From the NCBI GenBank assembly GCA_900538305.1, contig UPXY01000036.1, positions 1-15,728 of the forward strand: 15,728 bases of DNA. Direction: 5' to 3'. This DNA is from an uncultured Collinsella sp. (GTDB lineage Bacteria; Actinomycetota; Coriobacteriia; Coriobacteriales; Coriobacteriaceae). The notes below the pieces were generated by a model. That model worked only from the letters and a program-made list of their open reading frames with translations. It did not search any database and was not told the origin of the DNA. Positions 1 through 7,747 of this stretch are shown in pieces (positions within the stretch are counted from its first letter, which is position 1; every line of letters begins with the position of its first letter). The position numbers and the translations under genes were made by a program.

Positions 1-2
1 CC

Positions 3-56
3 CCCAGCCAATAACCCCCGTCCCCACTGGCGGGCAGTCCCCGTCCCCGATGGCGG
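3..56 (-). repeat. Dispersed GGGGACGGGG-type repeat, left-edge copy plus a partial second copy
   Basis: Positions 3-33 are the reverse complement of the repeat at 15680-15710, with 30 of 31 bases identical (the one difference is G for T in the GCCAtTGG segment). A shortened second copy follows at 39-56 and carries only the CCCCGTCCCC core and the GGCGG end. The same core forms the arms of the palindrome at 13618-13707. It lies just downstream of the minus-strand operon that ends at 67, so it is where that operon's transcript would end. I see no T tract that would make it a classical terminator. Whether it is a REP-like element, a MITE fragment or a processing site is unknown. Confidence 0.75.
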
Positions 57-66
57 ATGGCGCGCT

Positions 67-1089
67 CTACAGGTTGATACAGTTGCGCCGCCAGCTGTCG
101 GATGGCCACAGCTCGAGGCGGTCGCCTACACCGATGAGCGTAAACGACTGATCCAGCTCCGAAATCCCCGCCGCCTCAAGCACTGAAGCGGGAACGAGCG
201 CCTTGCCGTTATTGCAGGCAAGCGGCGTCGCCGAAAGCAGCTGCGCAACCTCGTCCGCAAGATCGACATCCACCTCCCGCACATCGCGCAACGCCTGCCA
301 CAAACGCGTCTTGGGCACGAGCGTTACCGCCGGGTAATCGTCTAGGGGTGCAAGCGCGAACAGATACGGCTCGCTTGTAAGACGAAACGCCGAAACGTCT
401 ACGACCACGCCGTCGGCGCAACGCAGCGCCGCAGCAATACCTTCCACGGCACCAGTGAGGTACGGCAACCCAGAACCGCCGGCAGCCCAACCTTCCGCAT
501 CCCGCTGCGGAGCATAACGGAACGCATCCGCGACCATGAGCGCGCGAGCTGCCTCTTCGTCCTCATCCACATCGATGCCGAACATATCGAGCGTACACGC
601 GGTACGACCAAACGCAAGATGCTCCGCCACCTTGCCAACCTCCGCTAACCGGCGAAGATCGCGTGCATCCTCCATCACCGAGACCTGCGCCAATGTGCTC
701 GGGCGATACCCCGCGATGCGTCCAAGCTGATCTCGCAAGAGCTGCAAGCATCCCGCGCGAACATGTGCCTTTGTCCCTCGAGCATCGATCGTTGCCAGGG
801 CAATCGTTGCGAGGTGTGCCGCATCCGTACGCGCCTCCGCCGCCAAGCAGCGCTCGCGCGTCACGAGGCGCTCGAGGCTCACGCCTTCGGAAATCGACCC
901 CTGCTCGATGCAGCCCACAATCGCCGCAAGCGTCTCTCCAAGCTGCGCAATCGCGCTGAAGAACGCAGCCAGCCGGATGCGCAGGGCGTTTCGAGTCCCC
1001 TCGTCGAACGCGTAATCGTCGAACGTTACGCCGCGCGGCTCCGCCGCATGCGCCTGCACCCCAGGAGTTTTCTGACGTCCTACATCCAC
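67..1089 (-). CDS. Protein of unknown function with C-terminal MraZ-like (SpoVT/AbrB-fold) domain
   Basis: About 340 residues, cytoplasmic, no signal peptide or membrane helix. The first 230 or so residues are mostly helical and not recognised. The last 100 resemble MraZ: a segment ending QLLSATPLACNNGKALVPAS is followed by VLEAAGI and LIGVGDRLELWPSDSW, matching the MraZ pattern of G-R-hydrophobic-x-P, an alpha-helix, then V-G-x-x-x-x-E-L-W-x-x-x-x-W. MraZ itself is a DNA-binding regulator of the division and cell wall cluster, normally about 150 residues with two such half-domains. Here it sits as a tail on a larger protein and there is no dcw cluster nearby. I place the start at a GTG (1089) because GGGAGGGG lies 5 bases before it; a TTG at 1104 is also in frame but would precede that site. 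The start overlaps the end of the upstream membrane protein gene, so translation is probably coupled. A DNA-binding or toroid-forming regulatory role is an inference. Confidence 0.8.
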   Translation of the reverse strand: MDVGRQKTPGVQAHAAEPRGVTFDDYAFDEGTRNALRIRLAAFFSAIAQLGETLAAIVGCIEQGSISEGVSLERLVTRERCLAAEARTDAAHLATIALATIDARGTKAHVRAGCLQLLRDQLGRIAGYRPSTLAQVSVMEDARDLRRLAEVGKVAEHLAFGRTACTLDMFGIDVDEDEEAARALMVADAFRYAPQRDAEGWAAGGSGLPYLTGAVEGIAAALRCADGVVVDVSAFRLTSEPYLFALAPLDDYPAVTLVPKTRLWQALRDVREVDVDLADEVAQLLSATPLACNNGKALVPASVLEAAGISELDQSFTLIGVGDRLELWPSDSWRRNCINL

Positions 1090-1625
1090 AGGAACCCCTC
1101 CCAAGCATTCGGATAGGCCAGGTTCGTCGTCATGGCCAGCTGATAGGCGAGATAGCCGGCCAAAACGAGGGCCGCCACGGCAAAGCCCGCCGCCGCTGCA
1201 AAAACCACGCGCGGCAGCGAACGGTACATCGGATCATACACACGATCAACCGCCACCATACCGCCCACGAAATACCCTACTCCCTGAGCGATGGCGAGCA
1301 GACGCCCCTCTTCGACCGTCAGGCTGAAGAGCAGGCGTTGGAAGAAGAACCCATCCCACGCGAGCAGGCTCGTCACCGCCCATGCACAGCCGAGGTTCGC
1401 AACGAGGCACGCCGCGCGCGTCCAAAACTCCGAACTCTCGCAGGTGCGCCGGTAAGGAGGCTCGGGGTCATCCGCAGGTGAGAGCTCCTCTCGTTCCTGG
1501 GCATCGTCCGCCTCGCTCGGCTGCTCAGGTGCCACAACAATCCCCGTCTCGTCGGTGCGCTCGTCGCACCCAGCCGCCGGCGCGGCATCGCTGTCTAGCT
1601 CAGACCGCTCGTTGAGCCGTTTCAT
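1080..1625 (-). CDS. Three-helix membrane protein, paralogue of the upstream gene product
   Basis: 181 residues, start ATG at 1625 behind GGAAGGAG. An in-frame ATG at 1691 would overlap the previous gene and has no comparable site. The first 60 residues are acidic, hydrophilic and probably disordered. Three hydrophobic segments follow at about 68-90, 109-127 and 139-161. The first carries EFWTRAACLVANLGCAW and LLAWDGFFFQ, and the third begins after YRSLPRVV. The neighbouring protein encoded at 1666-2334 has the same landmarks (EFWMLNAAFVANVICSY, FLAWNMDFFQ, YHSLPRVL), so the two arose by duplication. The function is unknown. An integral membrane partner or sensor for the operon is an inference from topology only. 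It is second in the operon: 40 bp after the first gene, and overlapping the start of the MraZ-like gene by 10 bp. Confidence 0.85.
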   Translation of the reverse strand: MKRLNERSELDSDAAPAAGCDERTDETGIVVAPEQPSEADDAQEREELSPADDPEPPYRRTCESSEFWTRAACLVANLGCAWAVTSLLAWDGFFFQRLLFSLTVEEGRLLAIAQGVGYFVGGMVAVDRVYDPMYRSLPRVVFAAAAGFAVAALVLAGYLAYQLAMTTNLAYPNAWEGFLWM

Positions 1626-1665
1626 ACGTTGCTCCTTCCCCCAAATGCGCCATGCCAAAACTCGG

Positions 1666-2334
1666 CTACAGCAAGCCGAAATAGCAGGCATATACGATCA
1701 GGTCCACAACTAAAAGCTCTGCCGCCACGAAGGCAACGAACGAAATCGCCAGAACGCGCGGTAGCGAGTGATACGGAGGACGATTCCACATGCGCCATGC
1801 CGCAACAGCACCCACCATTGTTGTGAGCCACACGGTTGCATTCATCGCCGCAGCGAACGCATCGGGAATCGAGGAGGGTATGACGGGTTCCATGAGCATC
1901 TGGAAGAAGTCCATGTTCCACGCGAGGAAGCTCGCGACGGCATACGAGCAGATAACGTTCGCGACGAACGCAGCATTGAGCATCCAGAACTCGCGACTCG
2001 CAAACGTGAGCGGGCGGAGCCGCGAGGGCGCATCCCCCTGCGCGCTCGCGGCCGTCATCGGCGCATCTGTCGCGGGCGCGTCCGCTGCCGCATCCGCTAC
2101 GGGTTCATCTGCCGCCCCACAGCGCGCGTCATGCCCGGCGGCCGCCCCGCCCTCGAATGCCGCGGCCATCCCGACGGCCTTCCCTGGCTGGACGCCGTCC
2201 CAGCCAAACGCGCTCGGATCGAAATCGTCGCCCACGCGCACACGCAATTTCTCCGGCAGATCCCCCAGATACAGCCAGCAGAGCTTGTCGAACAACGTGC
2301 AGTTTTCGCGCGGCCAGGTTCCTCTAACAGACAT
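1666..2334 (-). CDS. Three-helix membrane protein with N-terminal cytoplasmic extension, paralogue of the next gene
   Basis: 222 residues, ATG at 2334 behind GGAAAGGAG with good spacing. Residues 1-50 form a compact hydrophilic part (TWPRENCTLFDKLCWLYLGD, then a DDFDP stretch). Residues 55-108 are a low-complexity Ala/Asp/Pro linker. Membrane segments lie at about 117-140, 160-181 and 193-217. The C-terminal half is homologous to the protein at 1080-1625, but this copy has an extra N-terminal region that the other lacks. There is no signal peptide or catalytic motif, and I do not recognise the family. It is the first gene of a three-gene minus-strand operon, divergent from the NACHT ATPase gene with 246 bp between the two starts, so the two transcription units could share control. 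Confidence 0.87.
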   Translation of the reverse strand: MSVRGTWPRENCTLFDKLCWLYLGDLPEKLRVRVGDDFDPSAFGWDGVQPGKAVGMAAAFEGGAAAGHDARCGAADEPVADAAADAPATDAPMTAASAQGDAPSRLRPLTFASREFWMLNAAFVANVICSYAVASFLAWNMDFFQMLMEPVIPSSIPDAFAAAMNATVWLTTMVGAVAAWRMWNRPPYHSLPRVLAISFVAFVAAELLVVDLIVYACYFGLL

Positions 2335-2543
2335 AGCGTACTCCTTTCCGTAATCGCCCTTCGCGCCGTACCATCGCTTGGCAGCAAGATAGCCGCTACA
2401 CTCCGCGAGCCCGCGCCAAACCCTCCGGGCGTGATGCGGGAGCGGCGCGCAATTTCACGGATGCGCAGGTCAGGCACACAATTTCAAAGCCTCATGCCCA
2501 AACCGCACAGCCTCTTTCGGGTAAGCAGCACGCTTCCCGCGCG

Positions 2544-2549
2544 TATAAT
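2544..2549 (+). promoter_or_regulatory. Possible -10 box for the NACHT gene
   Basis: A perfect TATAAT lies 31 bases before the chosen ATG in an otherwise GC-rich divergent intergenic region. No convincing TTGACA-like -35 sits at the standard distance, and there is no TG extension, so this is a suggestion only. The same 246-bp region (2335-2580) holds two CAATTTCA octamers (2450-2457 and 2479-2486), 29 bp apart, whose role is unknown. Confidence 0.4.
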
Positions 2550-2580
2550 GGAGGGAACCGTGCTGCCGGAGGGAGCCAAG

Positions 2581-5463
2581 ATGCCGAACGTTTATCAGCA
2601 ATCTTTTTCGCTACTTGAAGCCTTATGGCGGCCACTCGTCCAACACGGCATCATCGAAAAGGTATCCGCCCCCGTGCTCGCCTCGTGGATTATCCAGCAC
2701 ATCGGGGCGAGCTTCCCCTCATCGGCAAGCGAAGAGCCTGCCAAGCGCCATGCCTACCTCGCATATCACTCATGGAACGAGTACCGGGCAGGCGACTTCG
2801 ACGAATACTTCTGGGGAGCAGGCGCCGCAGGTGAGAAAACCGTCGCAAGCGACGTACAAGGCAAGAAGACGCCCGGCTTGGCGCAGCTTTTGCCACCCGC
2901 CCTCTTCGACGAGCTATGCCGCATGCTCTCGACCACGCGCGACGCGCGCATCCCGGAGCGTCCGTACGCCTCCTTCAACGACCAGACGGAAGGCCTGTGG
3001 TTCTACGGTCTCCACCAATTCGACCACGTAAGCAGCGCCGATGAGCTTCCCAAGCTTCAAGACCAGTTCTGCCAGCGCGGAATCGGCCCGGGCGGCCAGC
3101 TCGTCCTGCGTTCACGTCCGTTCGGCGGTCTTGCCCTCGACGCCCGCGATCTCGACTATTACCGAGATGATTTCGACACGAAAGCGCTGATCAAGGAACA
3201 GACCACGGCAGACAATCTCGACGACAAGCGCATGACGTTCCTCATGCTCTTTATGCGGGGCAAGAAGAACAGCAAGCTCAATGAAACGTTCCTCTGGAAC
3301 CAGCAGTACAAGAACAACCGCTTGGACACCCTGCTCGACGCGCGCCGGCTCGGATCGGAGTCGAGCACGGAAGACGACATGCGCACGAGCGTGCGTCAGG
3401 CGCTCGACCTCGCCGTCTGCCTCTCGTTCGCTGCTGCCCGTGAAGTGGAGAAGCAGCTCGGTATCACCGCCGCCCGCGAAGAGCTGCTGAGCGCGCTGCT
3501 CGGTGCCGAAGTGCGCGGTACATCCGCCGCCCCAGGCACAGGCAAACCGCTCCTCGACGTAAGCGAGCGCACACAGCTCATGAATGCCTGCACCTGGCCG
3601 GACTCCGCTCTTGGCATCGCCGCCGCGGCGACCTGCGCCATCGTGCGGCTCCTGTTGGGCGCAAGTCCCTCTGCCTTCGACGCGCTCTTCGACCACTTCG
3701 ACTACCTCGAACAGGGCGGCGTGAGCGCCATGCTCGACTTCAAGAACGGCTACCTGCGCGAAGTCGCCGCCTGGGGCGACGTGCTCGACATGCGCGATGC
3801 AGACAACGAGCGATTCTCGTACAGCGATCTCTACGTCGCACCCGAATTCGAACAGCGCCCCGGCGCCGACGCCCGCCCGTCCAGCTCCAGTGATCCCCGC
3901 GCAGCCAACCCCGCTTGCATCGTCGCCCGCATGCCGGGACGCGCTCGCCTCCTTATCCAAGCGGGGTCCGGTATGGGTAAAACCACTTACGTCAAAGGTC
4001 TCGCTGCCGGCATCGCGCGCATGCGCATCTCGGGCGACGGCACGCTCTTCAACACGCTCACGCACCATGAGGCGGCAGTCCCGCTCATGAATTGCACGCC
4101 TGTGCTCATCGCGCAACCGGAGGCGGCGCTTGCAGGCAAGGGATTCGAAGCTCTGGAGAGCACGCGCCCGGAGCTTTCGAGCGACGAGTTCGCGAGCCTC
4201 CTCTATCGTCAGCTACCCGACGCCCTCAAGGCACCCTTCCGCACCGCCTCGAACGGCGACAAGCAGGCTGCGCTCGAGCTCTTCCGCAGCCTCCTGAAAG
4301 CCCCCGATTCGCTTGTCATCGTCGACTCCATCGACGAGGTACCGCTCGCCGTGCGCAACCGCTACATCGACTGCCTCGCCGATCTTGCCGAAGACCCGAG
4401 CTACAACATCCAGCGCCTCATCGTGACGAGCAGGCCGCTCGAGGATGCCAGCGAGCTCAAACTGGAACACGCGCTCTCCGACAACGTCGTGCGCCTGCTC
4501 CCCTTCGATCGCAACCGTCAGCGCGATCTTTTCGAACGCCTCCGTCAGAACCGCCCAGAGGACGATCCGCAAACCATCGCATTCGAAGACATTGCCGAAA
4601 CGCCCGGCTTCGGCAGCCTTTTGGGGAATCCGCTCCTGCTCACCGCGCTTGTGCGCTCGCTGCTGCGCAACCCGCATGCCACGGCGTTCAACGTGCTCGA
4701 TACGCTCGTCGAACTCTTGCCGAAGCTCCCCGAGCAGGACGTGTACGACGACCTAGTGCTCGCGCACATCGCGTTCGATATGACGGCGGAAGCCGGTGGC
4801 GACAGCATCGACGAGCTCACCTTCCGCAAACGCTATCAGACCTACCGCGGGAAAGCTCGCAGCGAGGCGACACTCGGCACGGGAGGAAACGAGCCCAGCC
4901 GCGAAGACGTCATCGACCGCATGGTCACACGGCGTGGCATCCTCACCATGCGAAACGGCCAAGTCACCTTCGAGCATACGATCGTGCGCGCGCTCTTCAC
5001 CTGCCGCCATGTTTTGAATGCCCTGACCAGTGGCGTTTCCGAACGCTTATCCCAGGAGCAGTACGACCGTGCATATGACCTCTATAGCGCGCTGCTCGAC
5101 GTGTGCATCGACCCAGAGCGCGATGATGCCGCCGCCGAGCTTGCCATCTTGCTTCTGCTCTCTGCACGTCGGCCGTACGGCACCTGGCTCTATGAGGATC
5201 TACAAGCCGACATATACCGCGACCTGTGCGGTCTCACGCTCAACGCGTTCGGCGAGCACCAAAACCGCCACGAGGTTGCGGTAAAGCTCGTCCATGCGTC
5301 GCATACCTTCGATTTCAGCTTGCCCTGCCAGCGAAACGAACAGATCAAGGTATGGGAGAGCCGACTCGTTGCGTTCGCAGATTATTATGCGGCGGACGAG
5401 GCGCGCGCGATCAACCCCGAGCGCGCTGACGATACTTCGGTGAATAGCACTGAGGAGCGATGA
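2581..5463 (+). CDS. NACHT/STAND-type P-loop NTPase with unrecognised N-terminal domain
   Basis: 960 residues, cytoplasmic. The ATG at 2581 has GGAGGG 7 bases upstream. The frame stays open back to 1768, but that part is antisense to the divergent gene and reads as arginine- and proline-rich noise. A central NTPase module is clear: Walker A GSGMGKTT at residues 462-469, Walker B LVIVDSIDEVP at 578-588 with the D582/D585-E586 acidic cluster, the sensor-like LIVTSRP at 613-619, and GNPLLLTALVR at 682-692, typical of the helical part after NACHT cores. The first 450 residues hold no motif I know; they would be the effector or signalling domain. Residues 700-960 are helical and could be the sensor arm. 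NACHT proteins are ATP-driven switches that oligomerise on sensing a ligand; several bacterial ones defend against phages. No nuclease, TIR or CHAT signature is visible, so the output is unknown. It is followed after 4 bp by the gene at 5468, clearly an operon. Confidence 0.9.
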   Translation: MPNVYQQSFSLLEALWRPLVQHGIIEKVSAPVLASWIIQHIGASFPSSASEEPAKRHAYLAYHSWNEYRAGDFDEYFWGAGAAGEKTVASDVQGKKTPGLAQLLPPALFDELCRMLSTTRDARIPERPYASFNDQTEGLWFYGLHQFDHVSSADELPKLQDQFCQRGIGPGGQLVLRSRPFGGLALDARDLDYYRDDFDTKALIKEQTTADNLDDKRMTFLMLFMRGKKNSKLNETFLWNQQYKNNRLDTLLDARRLGSESSTEDDMRTSVRQALDLAVCLSFAAAREVEKQLGITAAREELLSALLGAEVRGTSAAPGTGKPLLDVSERTQLMNACTWPDSALGIAAAATCAIVRLLLGASPSAFDALFDHFDYLEQGGVSAMLDFKNGYLREVAAWGDVLDMRDADNERFSYSDLYVAPEFEQRPGADARPSSSSDPRAANPACIVARMPGRARLLIQAGSGMGKTTYVKGLAAGIARMRISGDGTLFNTLTHHEAAVPLMNCTPVLIAQPEAALAGKGFEALESTRPELSSDEFASLLYRQLPDALKAPFRTASNGDKQAALELFRSLLKAPDSLVIVDSIDEVPLAVRNRYIDCLADLAEDPSYNIQRLIVTSRPLEDASELKLEHALSDNVVRLLPFDRNRQRDLFERLRQNRPEDDPQTIAFEDIAETPGFGSLLGNPLLLTALVRSLLRNPHATAFNVLDTLVELLPKLPEQDVYDDLVLAHIAFDMTAEAGGDSIDELTFRKRYQTYRGKARSEATLGTGGNEPSREDVIDRMVTRRGILTMRNGQVTFEHTIVRALFTCRHVLNALTSGVSERLSQEQYDRAYDLYSALLDVCIDPERDDAAAELAILLLLSARRPYGTWLYEDLQADIYRDLCGLTLNAFGEHQNRHEVAVKLVHASHTFDFSLPCQRNEQIKVWESRLVAFADYYAADEARAINPERADDTSVNSTEER

Positions 5464-5467
5464 CAGC

Positions 5468-7519
5468 ATGGCTGCATGGGACTGGGATGCCTATCATACG
5501 GAGCTGCTTCGCCGCACGCGGACGGTACCGCCCCTCATGCAGAGCATGTGGAACGAATCCGCGAACGAAGCGGATTGGCTTGCTCCGGCGCAGTTCCCAC
5601 TGCCCGTCTACCGGCTCCTTCCCGATGAAGGCGGCGTGCCCAGGCGCTCGCTCCTCTCCGAACATCCCTGCGACCCGCGCGATGGCAACGGCATGACTGC
5701 CATCGCGCTGCGCCAGGGAATCGTTGAAGACATCGTTCGTTCAAGCCTCATCTGGTCTCTCGTAAAGCAAACACCCTCCGAGCGCCGCCGTTTCTTCGGC
5801 ATGCCGATAACCGATATCGAACACCCACATGTGGGGTACGTCCATTGGCGCAGCGTGCCTCGGAAATCTCGAAAACCGCATAGCGACGAAGCGGCGATGG
5901 ATTTGAACGCGCTTCTGCTGCACTCTCTCAAGCGTTTACAAGCTGGTTCCGTAAACCTCATCGCATGTGATAACGAGCCTGCACCCCATGAGGAAAAAGT
6001 CGTTCCGCACACGCAGGAGGAACGGGAGGCAGCCTTCCCGCAACTTATCGTTTTCGATGGAATCGGCCATGGGCTGAGCATTGGAGATGCGTTGCGCCTC
6101 CTTGTATCTGCCGTACGCGCCCATAGCGCTGAACACGGGAGCCGCCCGAGCGAGGTTATCATCTTAGCAGGATCGACAAACCTGAGCGCAGGCTACATCA
6201 CAACGAACCTGAAGGGCGGGAACGCAAACCTCGTTGTATATGGTGACGACCCCGCAACAAAACAGGAACTTCAGACGTTCTTCCTTGGCTGGGAGCGGTG
6301 GCGCGGTGCCTACGGTGGCCCACGTGAGCTGCTCAACCGAGCCCATCGTAACCTTGGGCTCGCGCTTGCCAGCATCGAAGCGCTCGGTATGAGAGACCCG
6401 GCACTCGCCGTCAATCCAAATGTCCGCGAAGATGAACGCGGCGCGTTCACCAATCAGGCTACACTCGATCTCACCTGTACGATATCCGCCATGCAACGCG
6501 ATGGAAGAACCGTTTCCACCGTTGCTCAGGTATGCGAGGGTCTACGAGAACGCGCGACGAAAAACCAGCGACACGATCTTGAATGTTACCTTTGGGCAGC
6601 TCTCAAAACGCGCAGTTTCGACAATGCACGACGGTACGTATCCGAGGCGCTCGTTGATGCAGCAGCAACAAAAGCGCTCCCCAAGCCCGCTGCGCTCCCA
6701 TTCTTCTCCCAACCGGATATCGATGAGATACTTCAACAAGAGCGCGAGTATGGTCAAGCGTACCACTCCGTGCAGCGCACCTTAGCCGCCTATCACTGCT
6801 ATCTGCACCTGTGCCAGAATCCGCTGCTCCCGTCAGTATTTCGAACGGTCTTTATTCCCGACAATAACAACGAGCAGCTCTTGCAGCTCATGAACGAATC
6901 GCTCGCCCTGGGGTTCCTTGCACAAGACGCCTGCCGTCATCTCATCGAACGGACAGACGGCATCACCGAGGAGATGTTGGGCACTTACCCCGGCCTCATG
7001 GATCCCAAAGCATGGGCCATCTTCACCGAACAGCTTTTCAGCGCCCTCGACGAGGCGAATGCGCCCCTGCTTGCACGCCAGGCGCTCCATACCGTCTATC
7101 CGCACTGCGTGAAATTCAACCAAGATATAACGAAGGCCGGAATTCGCAGCCTGCGCGAGATGGGATTGCGGAGATTCGACGGGCCTAGTTCCACGTTGTG
7201 GGACAGGCTTAGAAGCGCTCTGAAAACCACCGATAAAATCATGCAGGAAGGATATGCGGACACCGTTGTGCGCGCTTCGCTTCGTCACAACTTGGCTACG
7301 GGCGGCACCGTGCCGCCAGCGTGGGCGCATTGGATTGGCAAACCATTACTCGATGACGATTTCGATGGCGAGCTACGGCTACCAAACAAGAAGGAGATTA
7401 CCGAGCGCGTCGCATACCTGCACGAACTCCTGAGCGAGCCCATCCCCGCTTGCGACAACGCCGCCCTTTTGCTCACGTATGCCGGCAAGCTGCAGGTGCA
7501 CGCCGGACTCCAGCTATAG
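5468..7519 (+). CDS. Unrecognised 683-residue protein co-transcribed with the NACHT ATPase
   Basis: 683 residues, soluble, with no signal peptide, membrane helix or P-loop. The ATG lies 4 bases after the stop of the NACHT gene, and its GAGGAG site is inside the end of that gene, so translation is coupled. The middle contains two alternating beta/alpha stretches that look like a Rossmann-type sheet: QLIVFDGIGHGLSIGDALRL followed by SEVIILAGSTNLSAGY and NLVVYGDD (roughly residues 195-260). The rest is helical, including several YHCYLHLCQN-like segments, and ends with a hydrophilic tail. I looked for Z1-endonuclease, phosphorylase and TPR signatures and found none convincing. The tight pairing suggests a partner, sensor or effector working with the NTPase. 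This is inference from position only. Confidence 0.88.
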   Translation: MAAWDWDAYHTELLRRTRTVPPLMQSMWNESANEADWLAPAQFPLPVYRLLPDEGGVPRRSLLSEHPCDPRDGNGMTAIALRQGIVEDIVRSSLIWSLVKQTPSERRRFFGMPITDIEHPHVGYVHWRSVPRKSRKPHSDEAAMDLNALLLHSLKRLQAGSVNLIACDNEPAPHEEKVVPHTQEEREAAFPQLIVFDGIGHGLSIGDALRLLVSAVRAHSAEHGSRPSEVIILAGSTNLSAGYITTNLKGGNANLVVYGDDPATKQELQTFFLGWERWRGAYGGPRELLNRAHRNLGLALASIEALGMRDPALAVNPNVREDERGAFTNQATLDLTCTISAMQRDGRTVSTVAQVCEGLRERATKNQRHDLECYLWAALKTRSFDNARRYVSEALVDAAATKALPKPAALPFFSQPDIDEILQQEREYGQAYHSVQRTLAAYHCYLHLCQNPLLPSVFRTVFIPDNNNEQLLQLMNESLALGFLAQDACRHLIERTDGITEEMLGTYPGLMDPKAWAIFTEQLFSALDEANAPLLARQALHTVYPHCVKFNQDITKAGIRSLREMGLRRFDGPSSTLWDRLRSALKTTDKIMQEGYADTVVRASLRHNLATGGTVPPAWAHWIGKPLLDDDFDGELRLPNKKEITERVAYLHELLSEPIPACDNAALLLTYAGKLQVHAGLQL

Positions 7520-7620
7520 CCTTCAGCGTGCCCGCGGCACCGCCGCGTCCACAGCACCGCCGCACTCGCAGCACCACCATGCCCGCAGCTTCGATGCGCC
7601 CGCAGCCTTCCGCGCTAAAT

Positions 7621-7702
7621 TCCGTGCTAAAAAATGCCGAAACCGTCACGAAGCGAAGATGCGGGGGCGCTTCGTGACGGTTTCGGCAATTTTTAGCACG
7701 GA
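7621..7702. terminator. Bidirectional terminator, 35-bp inverted repeat
   Basis: Left arm 7621-7655 and right arm 7668-7702 are complementary at 34 of 35 positions, with a 12-base loop. A run of A near the outer end of the left arm and TTTTT in the right arm give an A-tract/U-tract on either strand, so it can stop transcripts arriving from the 5468-7519 gene (plus) and from the gene ending at 7748 (minus). It lies in the 228-bp gap between two convergent operons, which fits. The stem is longer than an ordinary intrinsic terminator needs; an inserted palindromic element recruited as terminator is an alternative. Confidence 0.88.
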
Positions 7703-7747
7703 AGGCCGCGTGTAAGGCAGGCGCAGAAGACCGGCGCAGATGCTCGC

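Noticed and set aside
3..56. CRISPR-like array from repeated GTCCCC units
   Set aside because: Only one full and one partial copy without regular spacers; the unit belongs to the dispersed palindromic repeat family.
1768..2580. Upstream extension of the NACHT reading frame by 271 codons
   Set aside because: It is antisense to the well-supported membrane protein gene at 1666-2334, has Arg/Pro/His-rich composition, and the ATG at 2581 has its own ribosome binding site.
3112..4116. Long minus-strand frame of 334 codons opposite the NACHT gene
   Set aside because: Composition is Glu/Val/His/Ala noise typical of antisense frames in GC-rich genes, no ribosome binding site, and the opposite strand encodes clear motifs.
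5990..6260. Z1-type endonuclease motif in the 683-residue protein (GSTNLSAGY segment)
   Set aside because: The typical G-G-N-x-L-S-R-G-L-T signature and following motifs are not matched; resemblance is limited to a few residues.
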